NCBI RefSeq assembly: GCF_030815485.1
Contig: NZ_JAUSWV010000002.1
Span: 2,294,001-2,358,000 of the forward strand
Reading direction: 5' to 3'
Source: Streptomyces rishiriensis
GTDB taxonomy: Bacteria; Actinomycetota; Actinomycetes; Streptomycetales; Streptomycetaceae
DNA length: 64,000 bases
The notes under the pieces are model-generated. The model was not told the origin of the DNA. It saw only the letters and a program-made list of their open reading frames with translations, and searched no databases. The position numbers and the translations under genes were made by a program. The stretch's first letter is position 1; each line of letters opens with the position of its first letter. Of the stretch, positions 1-11,032 are shown piece by piece.

Positions 1-3752
<3,752 letters not shown>

Positions 3753-3816
3753 CGGCTCTCCCGTCGTCGTCTCAAGTGGCATGTCTGCTGGCGAAGGGAC
3801 GACGTTGGCCCTCTGC

Positions 3817-3842
3817 GTAACGCAAAATTTCGTGCAGGTTAC
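3817..3842 (-). promoter_or_regulatory. Candidate GlnR-type nitrogen-control site upstream of gltB
   Basis: On the minus strand the site reads GTAAC, 6 nt, GAAAT, and ends in a second GTTAC arm. The actinomycete nitrogen regulator GlnR binds gTnAc-n6-GaAAc half sites; the first half matches fully and the second 4 of 5. It lies 65-90 nt upstream of the gltB start, and GOGAT is a natural nitrogen-regulated target. The assignment is inference from the motif. Confidence 0.4.
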
Positions 3843-4097
3843 ATGATGGAGCGGTTCTCGGGAACCGGATACTCCGTTCCAGCATGCGGACGCCACGGTG
3901 GTGCGACGGGGGTATCGCGCACGTGGCTGGAAGTGTGTGGGGACCGAGCGGGACAAGATCGATCTGATCGGTGTCCGCCGGTCCGGAAGGCGAGGAAAGC
4001 GGCGTCGTGCACCTCGCGAGTGCGCCGAAGGCGTCATTGCCCACAGCGCTTACGGCTCATGCCCGCTGCTTAAGCACTCGAAACCAGTCAGTAACGA

Positions 4098-4125
4098 CTA
4101 CTTATGCGGCCCAACGCATAAGTAG
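4098..4125 (-). terminator. 11-bp perfect inverted repeat just after the VIT gene
   Basis: Arms CTACTTATGCG and CGCATAAGTAG flank the 6-nt spacer gcccaa. The repeat starts 9 nt beyond the stop codon of the VIT-family gene, so a terminator hairpin fits. There is no U-tract. The unusually AT-rich arms for this genome leave an operator role, for gltB, open. Confidence 0.45.
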
Positions 4126-4133
4126 CATCCGCA

Positions 4134-4865
4134 CTATCCTACGGCCGTTCCGAACCAGCTGCCCAGGGCGTACGTCACACCGGCCGCCGCACCACCGAGA
4201 GCGAGCTGCCGCAGTCCGCTGTACCACCAGGTGCGCGCGGTCACCCGGGCCACCACGGCCCCGCAGCCGAACAGTCCGAACAGCGCGAGCAGCACGGCCG
4301 GCCAGAGCGAAGCGGCGCCCAGCAGATAGGGGAGCACGGGCAGCAGCGCGCCGAGCGCGAAGGCGCCGAAGCTCGACACCGCGGCGATCAGCGGCGAGGG
4401 CAGATCGGAGGGATCGATGCCCAGCTCCTCACGGGCGTGGATCTCCAGTGCCTGCTCCGGGTCGCGCGACAGCTGGTGGGCGACCCGTCGGGCCAGCTCG
4501 GGCTCGACGCCGCGGGCCTCGTACAACGCGGCGAGCTCGGCCTCCTCGTCCTTGGGGTGCTTCCTCAGCTCGCGGCGCTCGACCTCGAGTTCGGCCTCGA
4601 CGAGCTCGCGCTGCGAGGCGACGGAGGTGTACTCGCCTGCGGCCATGGAGAAGGCGCCCGCGGCGAGACCGGCGAGTCCGGTGATGACGACGGTCTGATG
4701 GCCCACCGAACCGCCGGCGACACCGGTCATCAGGGCGAGGTTGGAGACCAGCCCGTCCATCGCACCGAAGACGGCGGGCCGCAGCCAGCCTCCGTTGACG
4801 TCCCGGTGGGTGTGGTTGTCACGGTGCGCCTCGTGCAGTGCGGCTTCGGTTTCGATGATGGCCAT
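4134..4865 (-). CDS. VIT1/CCC1-family iron/manganese transporter
   Basis: The 243-residue integral membrane protein belongs to the VIT1/CCC1 family, which moves Fe2+ or Mn2+ across membranes. The N-terminal signature WLRPAVFGAMDGLVSN is clear, followed by a glycine-rich first helix pair and MAAGEYTSVASQRE, which carries family metal-binding Glu residues. A charged cytoplasmic segment (about residues 85-150) precedes two or three C-terminal helices. ATG 4865 is chosen because GGGGGA lies 5 nt upstream; an in-frame ATG 33 nt earlier has none. The gene stands alone, with a palindrome at 4918-4930 and an iron-box-like sequence further upstream suggesting metal control. Substrate (Fe or Mn) cannot be decided from sequence. 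Confidence 0.88.
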   Translation of the reverse strand: MAIIETEAALHEAHRDNHTHRDVNGGWLRPAVFGAMDGLVSNLALMTGVAGGSVGHQTVVITGLAGLAAGAFSMAAGEYTSVASQRELVEAELEVERRELRKHPKDEEAELAALYEARGVEPELARRVAHQLSRDPEQALEIHAREELGIDPSDLPSPLIAAVSSFGAFALGALLPVLPYLLGAASLWPAVLLALFGLFGCGAVVARVTARTWWYSGLRQLALGGAAAGVTYALGSWFGTAVG

Positions 4866-4917
4866 GCGATCCCCCAGGATGTCGCGGGGCCCCAGCAAGC
4901 TGAGGCAAAGCTAAGTC

Positions 4918-4930
4918 TGGACTGAGTCCA
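4918..4930. promoter_or_regulatory. Perfect 13-bp palindrome upstream of the VIT gene
   Basis: TGGACT-G-AGTCCA lies 53-65 nt upstream of the transporter start, with imperfectly symmetric AAGT/ACTT flanks. The position and symmetry suit a repressor operator. I do not recognise the regulator. Confidence 0.35.
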
Positions 4931-4981
4931 CTTTTTGATAACGCAAAAGATACGCCTGGAGATTCCTGCCCGCCAGAAAGG

Positions 4982-5000
4982 AAAGGCTGGGCTAACCTGC
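4982..5000. promoter_or_regulatory. Weak DmdR/IdeR-like iron box
   Basis: The 19-bp sequence matches 13 positions of the actinobacterial iron-regulator consensus TTAGGTTAGGCTAACCTAA, best over its right half GGCTAACCT. It lies between the divergent VIT gene and the DraG-family operon. With six mismatches this may be chance. Confidence 0.22.
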
Positions 5001-5111
5001 GGCTTTGCCTTCGAATGCTCATACGATCAAGGGGCTGCACGGATGTCGACCGGGTGACATGGCAGCCTCCGAGGCTGAGGTCAACCGCCGACGGTGGGAC
5101 ACATCCGCAAA

Positions 5112-5136
5112 GGGTTCCGCGCCCCGTGCGGAGCCC
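5112..5136 (+). promoter_or_regulatory. Leader hairpin ahead of the DraG-family operon
   Basis: Arms GGGTTCCGC and GCGGAGCCC pair over 9 bp (one G-U) around a 7-nt loop, ending 4 nt before the ribosome binding site GGAGAGG at 5141-5147. It could tune translation of the first operon gene. Function is inferred from position only. Confidence 0.3.
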
Positions 5137-5153
5137 CTGAGGAGAGGTCGCGT

Positions 5154-6281
5154 ATGGCATCGACCGCCCGCATCCCCTCGGTCCCGGCGCCGGGGGACGC
5201 CGCCGCACTCCGCGAACGGGCCCGCGGCGCCCTGCTCGGCCTCGCCGTGGGAGACGCCCTGGGAGCCCCCGCCGAGAACATGAAGCCGTCCGAGATCCGC
5301 GCCCGCTGGGGCCGCATCACCGGCTACGTCACCGACCGGCCGGCCGGCACCGACGACACCGAGTACGCGATCTTCTCGGGCCTGCTGCTGGCCCGCCACG
5401 GCTCGGCGCTCACCCCGGCCCATGTCGAGGCGGCCTGGCACCAGTGGATCGCCGACCTCGACGAGGGTCCCTTCCGCGGCGCCGGGTTCAGCGAACGCGG
5501 CACCCTGGAGAACCTCCGCCGCGGCCTGGCGGCGCCCATCTCGGCGCAGCACCGGCACGCCTGGAGCGACGGACTGGCGATGCGCGCGGCCCCCTTCGGC
5601 GTCTTCGCCGCGGGCCGGCCCGCGGAAGCGGCCCGCCTGGTCGCGATCGACGGCGCGGTGAGCCACGACGGCGAGGGCATCTACGGCGGCCAGGCGGTCG
5701 CGGCGGGAGTGGCGGCGGCGATGGCGGGAGCGCCGGCGATCTCGGTGGTCGCCTCGGCCCTGGCCGTGGTCCCCGAGGACTCCTGGACGGCGCGTTCCCT
5801 GCGCCGGGCGGTCGCGGTGGCCCACCGGGGCGAACGGGCGGTCCGCTCCGCCGTCGTCATCGGGGGCTACCCGTGGACCGATCTCGCCCCCGAGGCCGTC
5901 GCCCTCGCCTTCGGCGCCTACGCGGCCGCCGACGGCGACTTCCGCGAAGCGGTCCTCACGGCGGTGAACATGGGACGCGACGCGGACACGACGGCCGCGG
6001 TGGCCGGCGCCCTGGCCGGTGCGACCCAGGGTGTGTCGGCGATCCCGGCGGACTGGGCGGCGGCGATCGGCCCGGCTCGGGGAAGCTGCCTGCCGTCCAT
6101 GGCGGGCCATCACGTGCTGGACGTCGCCGAGTTGCTGGTGCCGGGCGAGGGCGGCAAGTGGGGCGAGGGAATGGTCGGCGTGGATCTCGTGCCGAACCTG
6201 ATGGGCCTCGCCCCGCTGCCCCTGCCGGACCCGACCGCCTTCGCCCTGGCGGCCACCGACGGCGCGGAGGTGCGACCGTGA
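5154..6281 (+). CDS. ADP-ribosylglycohydrolase (DraG/ARH) family protein, paralogue 1
   Basis: The 375-residue protein is a PF03747-type all-alpha hydrolase with a di-metal centre. Family members cleave N- or O-glycosidic bonds to ADP-ribose or related ribosyl groups. Both metal motifs are intact: T66-D67-D68-T69-E70 after GLAVGDALG, and D276-A-D278-T279 near the C-terminus, so it should be active. ATG 5154 has GGAGAGG 6 nt upstream; an in-frame ATG 60 nt earlier does not. It is first of seven overlapping genes and shares a GTGA overlap with the next. No signal peptide is seen, so it is cytoplasmic. True substrate unknown. Confidence 0.88.
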   Translation: MASTARIPSVPAPGDAAALRERARGALLGLAVGDALGAPAENMKPSEIRARWGRITGYVTDRPAGTDDTEYAIFSGLLLARHGSALTPAHVEAAWHQWIADLDEGPFRGAGFSERGTLENLRRGLAAPISAQHRHAWSDGLAMRAAPFGVFAAGRPAEAARLVAIDGAVSHDGEGIYGGQAVAAGVAAAMAGAPAISVVASALAVVPEDSWTARSLRRAVAVAHRGERAVRSAVVIGGYPWTDLAPEAVALAFGAYAAADGDFREAVLTAVNMGRDADTTAAVAGALAGATQGVSAIPADWAAAIGPARGSCLPSMAGHHVLDVAELLVPGEGGKWGEGMVGVDLVPNLMGLAPLPLPDPTAFALAATDGAEVRP

Positions 6282-7591
6282 GACCACCCGGACCGCTGGA
6301 CGAGGGAATGACGGCCGGCACGCTCACGGCGGACCCGGCGGAACCCGCGGCCGCCGACGAAGAGGACGCCCCACAGGGACCACCTGCACCCGACACCGAA
6401 AGCCGCACGGGCGGTGCGGGCGGCGGCAGAAGGGCCGAAGGCGCGGCCGGGGCCGTGGAACCCGCCCGCCCGCGGGACGCGCGCCGCGTCGAAGGCCTCC
6501 TGCTCGGCCTCGCCGCGGGCGACGCCGCCGGCTGGCCCGCCGCCCGCCACCGGGCCGCCCGCATGCCGGAGTGGACCCGCCGTCTGACCCGCGAACTCGA
6601 CACCTTCGCCGAACACAACGCGACGACCACCCTCCCCGTCCCCATCGCCCTCAACCAGCCCCCCGAACCCCTGCGGCTCGGCCCCTCCGACGACGCCGAG
6701 TGGGCGGCGTTCGCGGCCGAGGCGGTCCTGCGGGCCGGGGACGACGACGCCCTCGGCGACCTCAGCCGGGAACGCCGGATGCGCGCCGCCATCGACCTGA
6801 CCTGGAACGCCATCGCCTGCGAGGTCGCGGCGGCCGCCGACCGCGCGCCCGAGATCGAGTCCGCCGTCCTCCCCCTGCGTGCCCGGATCTCCGTACGCGC
6901 CGGCCTCGGCAACCTCGCCGCGGGGCTGCGGCCGCCCGCCACCGGTCACGACAACCCCCACTACTTCGACGACGCGGCCTGCGTGCGCGCCTGCGTCCTG
7001 GCCGTGGCGCACCCCGGCGACCCCCGACTCGCCGCCGGGCTGGCCGAGTTCGACGCCCGCTACACGCAGGACGGCGACGGTGTGCACGGTGCGCGCGCGA
7101 TGGCGGCGGCCCTCGCGCTGGCCCTCGTCGGCGCGGACCCCGACGCCTGCGTCGCGGCGGCGCTCGCCGAACTCCCCGAGCACACCGAGATCGGCCGCAA
7201 CGCGCGCCACGCCCTGGAGCTGGCCCACGGCGCCGACAGTGCCTTCGCGCTCATCCCCCTCCTCGAGCACCAGATCGTCGACCACGTCTACAGCTACGGC
7301 ATCGCGGCGGCGGAGACGGTCCCGGTGGCGCTGGCCCTGGCGACGGCGTCCGGCGGCCGTATCGCCGAAGCGGTACCGGCGGCGGCCTGTCTGTCCCGGG
7401 TCGCGGACTCGGCCCCGGCCCTGGCGGGAGCGCTGACGGGCGCATTGGGCGGCGGCGCCGCGATCCCCGTCTCCTGGCGGGACAGCTGCCGCGTCCTCTC
7501 CGGCTGTGTGCTGCCCCGGCTCACCGGCACCGACCTGGTGGAACTCGCCGGACTCCTGGAAGCCGCACAACCGGCACCTCCAGGAGGATGA
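6278..7591 (+). CDS. ADP-ribosylglycohydrolase family protein, paralogue 2, with altered metal site
   Basis: This 437-residue DraG-fold protein starts at a GTG overlapping the previous stop (GTGA), with GGAGG 7 nt upstream. Residues 1-70 are a Pro/Ala/Glu/Gly-rich, probably disordered extension. The fold is recognisable from LLLGLAAGDAAGWP and the DGDGVHGARAMAAALAL helix. The first metal motif reads S137-D138-D139-A140-E141, losing the usual Thr. The second reads S373-R-V375-A-D377-S378, with Val where paralogues 1 and 3 have Asp. It may be a weakened enzyme, a structural partner of its neighbours, or use another metal set. The glycohydrolase assignment is firm by fold, uncertain by activity. 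Confidence 0.8.
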   Translation: MRPPGPLDEGMTAGTLTADPAEPAAADEEDAPQGPPAPDTESRTGGAGGGRRAEGAAGAVEPARPRDARRVEGLLLGLAAGDAAGWPAARHRAARMPEWTRRLTRELDTFAEHNATTTLPVPIALNQPPEPLRLGPSDDAEWAAFAAEAVLRAGDDDALGDLSRERRMRAAIDLTWNAIACEVAAAADRAPEIESAVLPLRARISVRAGLGNLAAGLRPPATGHDNPHYFDDAACVRACVLAVAHPGDPRLAAGLAEFDARYTQDGDGVHGARAMAAALALALVGADPDACVAAALAELPEHTEIGRNARHALELAHGADSAFALIPLLEHQIVDHVYSYGIAAAETVPVALALATASGGRIAEAVPAAACLSRVADSAPALAGALTGALGGGAAIPVSWRDSCRVLSGCVLPRLTGTDLVELAGLLEAAQPAPPGG

Positions 7592-7599
7592 TTCGGTGC

Positions 7600-8775
7600 A
7601 TGACGCCCAAAGCACAAGAAAGCAACGGCGGAACCCTGGAAGATCGCATCACCGCCGCCCTCGTCGGCGCGGCCGTCGGTGACGCGCTCGGCGGCCCCGT
7701 CGAGGGCTACTCCCCCGAGCAGATCCTCCAGCGCCACGGCAGCCGGGTCCACGGCGTCGTCGGTCCCTGGAACGGCGACGACTGGCGTACCGCCCGCCCC
7801 ATCGCCCCGTACCACAAGGGCGACGGCCACGTCACCGACGACACCCTGATGACCCACGCGCTGATCAGGGTCTACGCCACGGTCCGCGATCACCTGGACG
7901 CCTACGCGATCGCCGACCACCTGGTCCCTGACCTGCTGACGACACCCCGCTGGATCCCGGAGCTGGAGGCGGAGGCACTTCCCCTCCAGCGGATCTTCCT
8001 GGCGGAGAAATGGCTGGTGGCAAGGTTGCACTACGGTCATGTGGACCCGCGTGAGGCGGGCGTCGGCAACATCGTCAACTGCGGTGCGGCGATGTACATG
8101 ACCCCGGTGGGTCTCGTCAACGCGGCCCACCCGGCGGGTGCGTACGCCGAGGCGCTGGACATCTCCGGCGCCCACCAGTCGTCGTACGGCCGCGAGGCGG
8201 CGGGAGTGTTCGCGGCGGCGGTGGCGGCCGCGTGCGCGCCGGGCGCCACCGCGGACTCCGTCGTCACGGCCTGTCTGGCCCTGGCACAGGACGGGACCCG
8301 CACGGCGATCGAGAAGGTCTGCGAAACGGCGTCCCGGCACACCGAGTTCGAGTCGGCGCTGGTGCCGCTGCGCGAGGCGGTCGCGCCGTACGACACCGTC
8401 GGACCCGACTACCGCCGGCCCTCGCTGGCCGCCCGCCGCCCGTCCCGCCTGCACGCGATCGAGGAACTCCCCATCGCCCTGGGCATGTTGCTGGTGGCCG
8501 ACGGCGACTACCGGCATGCGGTCCTGGGCGCGGTCAACTACGGCCGCGACTGCGACTCGATCGCGACGATGGCGGGAGCGGTGGCCGGCGCCCTCGGCTC
8601 ACCGGTACCCGACGAGTGGTCGAAGCAGGTCGCCGAGGCCAGCCGCCTCGACCTCTGGCAGCCCGCCGCGACGCTCACCGAGGTCACCCGGGAGATCTTC
8701 GACCGCGACGTGCACCACCGCCGTACGCACGAGCGGGCCTTCTCCGCGCTCGGAGGTCCCCGATGCTCCGACTGA
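7600..8775 (+). CDS. ADP-ribosylglycohydrolase family protein, paralogue 3
   Basis: The 391-residue protein has complete DraG motifs: GAAVGDALGGPVEG at the N-terminus, T79-D80-D81-T82 and G-R-D317-C-D319-S320 near the C-terminus, predicting an active di-metal hydrolase. AGGAGG at 7582-7587 lies 12 nt before ATG 7600. The in-frame ATG 7588 overlaps the previous stop but directly abuts the ribosome binding site, so 7600 is preferred. The C-terminal FDRDVHHRRTHERAF tail is not shared with the other paralogues. It overlaps the next gene by 13 nt, implying coupled translation. Substrate unknown. Confidence 0.87.
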   Translation: MTPKAQESNGGTLEDRITAALVGAAVGDALGGPVEGYSPEQILQRHGSRVHGVVGPWNGDDWRTARPIAPYHKGDGHVTDDTLMTHALIRVYATVRDHLDAYAIADHLVPDLLTTPRWIPELEAEALPLQRIFLAEKWLVARLHYGHVDPREAGVGNIVNCGAAMYMTPVGLVNAAHPAGAYAEALDISGAHQSSYGREAAGVFAAAVAAACAPGATADSVVTACLALAQDGTRTAIEKVCETASRHTEFESALVPLREAVAPYDTVGPDYRRPSLAARRPSRLHAIEELPIALGMLLVADGDYRHAVLGAVNYGRDCDSIATMAGAVAGALGSPVPDEWSKQVAEASRLDLWQPAATLTEVTREIFDRDVHHRRTHERAFSALGGPRCSD

Positions 8776-10142
8776 CCTGGGTGCAGCCCGAGGACCTCCT
8801 CGGCCACGAACTGCACCAGGCGGCCCAGGACGGCCGGGAGCCGTGGGCGATCGCCGCACGCTGGAAAGCGGCCGGCGGCTGCGAGGCCCCGCCCCGGGCC
8901 GGCGCCTCCCCCCAGCGCGCCTCACGCTATCTGCGCCTCCTCGCCGACGATCTCCTGGACGAACTGGCCGACCTGCCCAGCAGATCGGCGGACCACGAGC
9001 CGACCGGACTGGAGAGGATCAGGGCCCTGTGCCCGCAGTGGCCGGGCCGTCCGGCCGACGCCCCCGCGCAGGCCCCCACGCGGGCCGCCCTGGAAGCGGC
9101 CTGGCTGGGCCGGGCCGTCGGCTGCCTCCTGGGCAAACCGGTGGAGAAACTTCCCCTGGACGCCGTCCGTCAGCTCGCCCGGGCCACCGGCAACTGGCCC
9201 CTCGCCGGCTACTTCACCGCCCGCGGAGTCCCCGGCCCCCTCCTCGAGGCCCACCCCTGGAACCGCCGCTCGGCCACCACCTCCCTCGCCGAGAACATCG
9301 ACGGCATGCCCGAGGACGACGACCTCAACTACCCGCTCCTGAACCTCCTCCTGCTCCAGCGCCACGGCAGGGACTTCAGCACCGCGGACGTGGCCCGGCT
9401 CTGGCTGGACGAACTGCCCGCGGGCCGCACCTTCACCGCCGAACGCGTCGCCCTGCGCAACCTCCTCTGCGGCATCGAGCCCCCGTTCACCGCCCGTCAC
9501 CGCAACCCCTTCCGGGAATGGATCGGCGCCCTCATCCGCGCCGACGTCCACGGCTGGACCAACCCCGGCGACCCGGCCGCGGCGGCCGAGCAGGCCCACC
9601 GCGACGCCACCCTCACGCACACCGCCAACGGCGTCTACGCGGCGATGTTCACGGCGGCCACCATCGCCGCCGCCGCGACCGGCGCCCAGGACATCCACGC
9701 ATGTCTGCGCACCGGCCTGAGCGTCGTCCCGCCCCGCTCCCGCCTCGCGCAGGCCGTCACCCACGCCGTCCGGCTCGCCGGAGAACACCCCGACTTCGAC
9801 ACCGTGGTGGACGAACTCCACGCCGCCCACAAGGCGTACCACTGGGTCCACGCCATCCCCAACACCGCCCTGGTCGCCGCCGCCCTCACGCACGCGGACG
9901 GCGACTTCACCGGCTCCGTCGGCCGTGCCGTGTCCGGCGGCCTGGACACCGACTCGGCCGGCGCCACGGCCGGCGGGATCGCCGCCCTCCTCGCCGGCGA
10001 CCCGGCCGCGCTCCCCGACCACTGGACGGCCCCCCTCAAGAACCGCCTGGCCACCTCCGTCGCCGACCTCAACGGCGTCGGCTTCGACACCCTGGCCCAC
10101 CTCACCTGGTCCCTCGTCCCCCGGGAGGCTTCCCAGCCATGA
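8763..10142 (+). CDS. ADP-ribosylglycohydrolase family protein, paralogue 4, with N-terminal extension
   Basis: This 459-residue member carries about 110 extra N-terminal residues (LTWVQPEDLLGHELHQA region) before the DraG core. The core has GRAVGCLLGKPVEK, an acidic metal motif E184-D185-D186-D187 replacing T-D-D-T, and an intact D395-T-D397-S398 near the end. The LTW words near both termini suggest a distinct subfamily. GGAGGT lies 5 nt before ATG 8763, inside the end of paralogue 3, and the stop overlaps the kinase start (ATGA). A hydrolase role is likely; the substrate probably differs from paralogues 1 and 3. Confidence 0.84.
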   Translation: MLRLTWVQPEDLLGHELHQAAQDGREPWAIAARWKAAGGCEAPPRAGASPQRASRYLRLLADDLLDELADLPSRSADHEPTGLERIRALCPQWPGRPADAPAQAPTRAALEAAWLGRAVGCLLGKPVEKLPLDAVRQLARATGNWPLAGYFTARGVPGPLLEAHPWNRRSATTSLAENIDGMPEDDDLNYPLLNLLLLQRHGRDFSTADVARLWLDELPAGRTFTAERVALRNLLCGIEPPFTARHRNPFREWIGALIRADVHGWTNPGDPAAAAEQAHRDATLTHTANGVYAAMFTAATIAAAATGAQDIHACLRTGLSVVPPRSRLAQAVTHAVRLAGEHPDFDTVVDELHAAHKAYHWVHAIPNTALVAAALTHADGDFTGSVGRAVSGGLDTDSAGATAGGIAALLAGDPAALPDHWTAPLKNRLATSVADLNGVGFDTLAHLTWSLVPREASQP

Positions 10143-11032
10143 CCGACATCGTCGTGCTCGGCAGCACGAACATGGATCTCGTCGCCTACGTCGCGAAGCC
10201 CCCGCAGCGCGGGGAGACCGTGACCGGACGCGAGTTCCGTACGATCCCCGGCGGCAAGGGCGCCAACCAGGCGATCGCCGCCGCCCACGCGGGCGGCACC
10301 GTGTCGATGATCGGCGCCGTCGGCAACGACGCCTTCGGCACCCGGCTGCGCACCACCCTGGAGCACTCCGGCGTGAACACCGACCACCTGCGCACCGTCG
10401 AGAGCCCCTCCGGCACCGCCCACATCGTCGTGGACGACGAGGGCGGCAACGCGATCGTGGTCGTCCCCGGCGCGAACAGCGCCGTCGACCATCTCGCCCC
10501 CGGCGACGAGGTCCTCATCGCCTCCGTCGACGCACTCCTGCTCCAGCTCGAAGTCCCCCTCGCCGCGGTCGTCGCCGGCGCCCGGGCAGCCCGTGCCCAC
10601 GGCGTCCGGACGATCCTCACCCCGGCGCCCGCCCAGCCGCTCCCGCCCGAACTCCTCGCGGTCACCGACCTGTTGGTGCCCAACGAGCACGAGGCGGCCA
10701 CGCTCACCGGCCGCACCGACCCGCGCGAGGCGGCCACCGCCCTGCTGGACAGCGTGCCGGAGGTGGTCATCACGCTCGGCTCGTCCGGCAGCCTCTACGC
10801 GGCCCGGGGAGCGCAACCGCTGACCGTTCCCGCCCCACGCGTCACCGCCGTCGACTCGACCGGCGCGGGCGACACCTTCGTCGGCGCCCTCGCCGTCGCG
10901 CTCGGCGAGGGGCGGCCCGTACGGGAGGGGCTGGCCTGGGCGTCCGCGGCGGCGGCCCTGTCGGTCCAGCGGCCGGGCGCCTCCGCCTCGATGCCCTACC
11001 GCTCCGAGATCGAGACGCAGTACGCGTCATGA
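10139..11032 (+). CDS. Ribokinase-like PfkB-family sugar kinase
   Basis: The 297-residue protein matches ribokinase (RbsK), which phosphorylates ribose to ribose 5-phosphate with ATP. It shows the N-terminal GSTNMD motif, the sugar-binding GGKGANQ signature near residue 37, VITLGSSGS, and the catalytic loop DSTGAGDTF with base Asp245. It starts at an ATG overlapping the previous stop, with GGGAGG 10 nt upstream. Next to four glycohydrolases, the likely job is to trap a ribosyl sugar they release. Related PfkB enzymes use other furanoses or nucleosides, so ribose is an inference. Confidence 0.86.
   Translation: MTDIVVLGSTNMDLVAYVAKPPQRGETVTGREFRTIPGGKGANQAIAAAHAGGTVSMIGAVGNDAFGTRLRTTLEHSGVNTDHLRTVESPSGTAHIVVDDEGGNAIVVVPGANSAVDHLAPGDEVLIASVDALLLQLEVPLAAVVAGARAARAHGVRTILTPAPAQPLPPELLAVTDLLVPNEHEAATLTGRTDPREAATALLDSVPEVVITLGSSGSLYAARGAQPLTVPAPRVTAVDSTGAGDTFVGALAVALGEGRPVREGLAWASAAAALSVQRPGASASMPYRSEIETQYAS

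Larger units (their letters stand above)
3753..4133. other. Intergenic region between gltB and the VIT gene
   Basis: This 381-bp stretch has no convincing gene on either strand. It holds a GlnR-box-like element at 3817-3842, a 6-bp inverted repeat CGGTTC/GAACCG at 3852-3867, and an AT-rich 11-bp inverted repeat at 4098-4125. It must contain the gltB promoter, reading leftward. I could not pick a clear -35/-10 pair. Confidence 0.6.

Noticed and set aside
5005..5027. A sigma-70-type promoter TTGCCT/TACGAT for the DraG operon
   Set aside because: The two elements are only 11 nt apart, too close for a normal promoter, and no better -35 was found.
5444..6277. A long upstream extension of the second DraG-family gene
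   Set aside because: The extension is Arg/Gly-rich out-of-frame translation of paralogue 1. GTG 6278 with GGAGG is the real start.
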